A DNA stretch of 20,000 nt from Neocallimastix lanati (nom. inval.) (taxonomy: Eukaryota > Neocallimastigomycota > Neocallimastigomycetes > Neocallimastigales > Neocallimastigaceae): contig JACVTC010000165.1 of assembly GCA_016946835.1 (NCBI GenBank), positions 220,001-240,000 on the forward strand. The letters run 5' to 3'. Numbering within the stretch: the first letter of the stretch is position 1; every line of letters starts with the position of its first letter. The notes below the pieces were generated by a model. It saw nothing but the letters and a program-made list of their open reading frames with translations, searched no databases and had not been told where the DNA came from. Of the stretch, positions 19,319 through 20,000 are shown in pieces. A program made the translations under genes and the position numbers.

Positions 19319-19948
19319 CATTTAAATGATATTCTTTATAATTAGTAATAGTAAAGTTTTTTTTATATCTTTAGTAATTTTATTTTCATATAAATAGGGT
19401 TCATTTAATTCTGAAAAAATATTAATATAACCTTCTTAAGCTATATATTTTAGCTCAGAATCTCCACAAATGCTATTAATGAAATCTTCTATAGTTTTAT
19501 CATTGTGTTTAAAATATAAAATATTAAGTTTATCGAGTTTAGAAGAAACTTTTTTTTTTTTTTTTTTTTTTAACAAATTTAAAGGGTAAACTGGGTATAA
19601 ACGCAAAGAAGCGTAACAATAATCATATTTAACATTATTTACAAATATTTATTATTATATATTCTTGACCTTTAATATAATTAAAAAAAATTTACTTTTC
19701 AAACGAGATGAAACATAACGATTATCAATGCATTTAACTAATATTATTTAAATTAATATTTTCTTCTAGGTAATCTACAATATAAAAAGTAATAAATATT
19801 AAATCACCATAAAATTTTGTGTCACATTTAAAATAATCAAAAATTTAATAAGAAATTTAATTATGCTTTAATAAACAATATAATGAAATATGTGAATATT
19901 CTTGTAAAAAGTGTCAAAATATAAGAAATTATTATTATCACTGACTAA
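18735..19948 (-). pseudogene. Decayed gene, family unknown, acidic C-terminus
   Basis: The best-preserved part is the C-terminus. From about 19030 to the TAA at 18737-18735 one minus-strand frame reads YFYTLMIRYCAIGSLLYNN ... DPTERDIEDFEDMEEWIEDD ... FNDNFKI, with a single TAA (18884-18882) inside. Upstream, a 1-nt shift at an A-run links it to DELSKILKDPEYILYKSEK. Further pieces are RYNYFYKELEKFCKIF, FINSICGDSELKYIA followed by TAA, YCYASLRLYPVYPLNL, CIDNRYVSSRLKSKF, and DTKFYGDLIFITFYIVDYLE. Poly-A insertions on the coding strand include 37 (19282-19318) and 22 (19550-19571). It may continue past the window end. No domain is recognised, and the bulk composition (Tyr, Lys, Asn, Glu) is ordinary for an AT-rich genome. 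Confidence 0.6.
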
Positions 19949-20000
19949 CTTTTTTTTTTTATAATATATTTATTTAATATTATTAACTGTCTATATTCAT
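19949..20000. other. Window edge, AT-rich
   Basis: A short T run (19950-19960) and AT-rich sequence. On the minus strand an ATG at 20000 is followed by a stop after five codons. It may be upstream sequence or a further broken part of the adjacent relic. Confidence 0.4.

Noticed and set aside
1-20000. tRNA, rRNA or CRISPR array
   Set aside because: No cloverleaf with a TTCRA-type T-loop and no G+C-richer rRNA block was seen. The tandem arrays are AT minisatellites without variable spacers, in a eukaryotic setting.

Overview
The window is extremely A+T-rich eukaryotic DNA. It is dominated by homopolymer runs, AT microsatellites and short tandem arrays, and holds one convincing intact gene. Signs of a eukaryote are GTAAGT/GTAATG...TAG introns, long Asn runs coded by AAT, an RS-rich stretch and a PH domain. 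The very low gene density, poly-A/poly-T tracts, AAT-coded Asn runs and a Thr-run linker relic fit an anaerobic gut fungus (Neocallimastigomycota, e.g. Neocallimastix, Piromyces or Anaeromyces). A dictyostelid-like amoeba is the main alternative but is less likely given about 9 kb of gene-free DNA. This assignment is inference from style, not from a homology search.

Layout. 1-9300: a repeat desert of (AATAAAT)n heptamer arrays, TTGAATAAT nonamers, TTTTA pentamers and a dispersed 40/49-nt unit with a 16-bp palindromic core, seen in both orientations. One minus-strand coding relic lies at 565-804. 9369-14823: a plus-strand three-exon gene for a predicted protein of 1692 residues, with a PH-like domain, long disordered low-complexity linkers, two RSxSxP (14-3-3 type) motifs and a conserved-looking helical C-terminus. 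14824-16440: an A-rich, strand-skewed downstream block with many long poly-A runs. 16455-16732 and 16804-16895: two inverted repeats, MITE-like or hairpin-forming. 17040-17330: inverted Thr-codon (ACT/ACA) tracts. 17238-18398 and 18735-19948: two minus-strand decayed genes. They are broken by frameshifts, in-frame stops and long poly-A (coding-strand) insertions, and neither family is recognised.

The only functional story supportable here is the PH protein, probably a membrane- or phosphoinositide-associated, phosphorylation-regulated scaffold. Nothing forms a multi-gene system. The most unusual items are the splice site placed inside a Ser/Asn codon repeat, the palindrome-cored dispersed repeat, the 53-bp inverted-repeat element, and the homopolymer-riddled pseudogenes. 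No rRNA, tRNA or CRISPR array was seen.
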